NCBI GenBank assembly: GCA_963550755.1
Contig: CAUVDV010000125.1
Coordinates: 1 to 6,576, forward strand
DNA from: W11650 sp963550755
GTDB lineage: Bacteria; Bacillota; Clostridia; Lachnospirales; Vallitaleaceae
Direction of reading: 5' to 3'
DNA: 6,576 bases
Below, one piece after another: positions 6,113-6,576 of the stretch. The notes below the pieces were generated by a model, which was not told where the DNA came from, ran no database searches, and saw only the letters and a program-made list of their open reading frames with translations. Made by a program: the position numbers and the translations under genes. How positions within the stretch are numbered: position 1 is the first letter of the stretch; each line of letters opens with the position of its first letter.

Positions 6113-6576
6113 TTAAAGATATCCGTCCTGATTTCGGAACTTATCGCCAACCTTGTCCAGTAAGATGGCCACAATACCCGTCCGGGCGATCTTGAGCGTG
6201 ATCATATAAAACAAAATAATCAGCAAGGACAAAATCAATTGATTGGGATTGATAAAGTTAAAAGCCTCCGAGGCGATCGTCGCAAAGGACATGGCGTATA
6301 AAATAATGGAAAACACCTGGCTGCCCTTTAGTTTTAATTCGCTGACCCGGAGCAGAGGGAAAGTCAGCGCCAAAATGGCGTAAACAATCAAGGCTTTGAA
6401 AAAATACTGCGACAGCAAACGGATATAGTAAAACAAAAAAGTAAAGATATAACTGACGATTTCCGAGGTGTTTAAAATATCCTGAAGCGAGGCTTTGGGC
6501 AGACGAAAGTTACCGAGCTGCTCAAACTTAATAACCATGGGCGCGGCGTTTAGCCTTTTCAAAGCGATATAGTCCG
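6113..6576 (-). CDS. Multi-pass membrane protein, C-terminal part (start beyond the window), possibly DUF1189-like
   Basis: Not firmly recognised. The frame is open to the right edge, where it reads DYIALKRLN, so the start is outside the window. TTG at 6562 is only a nominal in-window start; the next Met is at about 6538. The visible 154 residues contain a soluble stretch with FEQLGNFRLPKASLQDIL, then hydrophobic segments that look like four membrane helices: near 36-56, 58-74, 84-104 and 109-130 counted from the TTG. A short charged tail (DKVGDKFRNQDG) follows. The pattern of a polar N-terminal part, a G-F-L-D-L linker and a helical C-terminal membrane domain is reminiscent of DUF1189 proteins of Bacillota, whose function I do not know; this assignment is weak. 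The gene converges on the glucokinase gene and ends just before a shared terminator. Confidence 0.6.
   Translation of the reverse strand, partial: DYIALKRLNAAPMVIKFEQLGNFRLPKASLQDILNTSEIVSYIFTFLFYYIRLLSQYFFKALIVYAILALTFPLLRVSELKLKGSQVFSIILYAMSFATIASEAFNFINPNQLILSLLIILFYMITLKIARTGIVAILLDKVGDKFRNQDGYL

Noticed and set aside
5920..6174. An 84-residue - strand frame across the shared terminator
   Set aside because: It begins inside the - strand membrane gene in another frame and reads straight through the bidirectional terminator.

Overview
The window reads as chromosomal DNA of a Gram-positive bacterium of the class Clostridia, most like a member of the Lachnospiraceae. This is inferred from the uvrC-hprK-ROK glucokinase order, the energy-coupling-factor (ECF) vitamin transporter subunit, the strong AGGAG-type ribosome sites and the clostridial look of the proteins. 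Base composition is mixed: roughly even GC in the genes and visibly more GC-rich, palindromic stretches in the gaps between them. No mobile element, CRISPR array, tRNA or rRNA is visible.

Layout: (1) positions 1-738, + strand, the 3' part of a membrane substrate-binding (S) component of an ECF transporter, closest to the folate (FolT-like) family, with an apparent extra pair of membrane helices; (2) a 164-base gap that can fold as a three-way junction; (3) trxB, thioredoxin reductase; (4) uvrC, excinuclease subunit C, overlapping trxB by 8 bases; (5) hprK, HPr kinase/phosphorylase, starting from a strong ribosome site 110 bases after uvrC; (6) a 150-base gap with several hairpins, one followed by a T-run; (7) a ROK-family glucokinase; (8) a gap with a strong stem-loop and then a bidirectional terminator; (9) on the - strand and running off the right edge, the C-terminal part of a multi-pass membrane protein I do not firmly recognise (possibly DUF1189-like).

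Functionally this is mostly housekeeping. TrxB keeps thioredoxin reduced, and UvrC makes the incisions of nucleotide excision repair. HprK phosphorylates or dephosphorylates HPr at serine in response to the glycolytic state, which drives CcpA-type catabolite repression and limits PTS sugar uptake. The glucokinase phosphorylates glucose that enters or is released inside the cell without the PTS. The hprK-glucokinase adjacency therefore joins a sensor of glycolytic flux to a non-PTS entry step of glycolysis.

I did not find a clear new protein system. The most unusual material lies between the genes: four gaps of 110-200 bases, each with inverted repeats and with short shared words (GCCAGTCT, GCAGCCAG, GCTTTCTGCG). 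They may be decayed copies of a dispersed repeat or structured RNA leaders. No folding energy or database search was possible, so these stay hypotheses.
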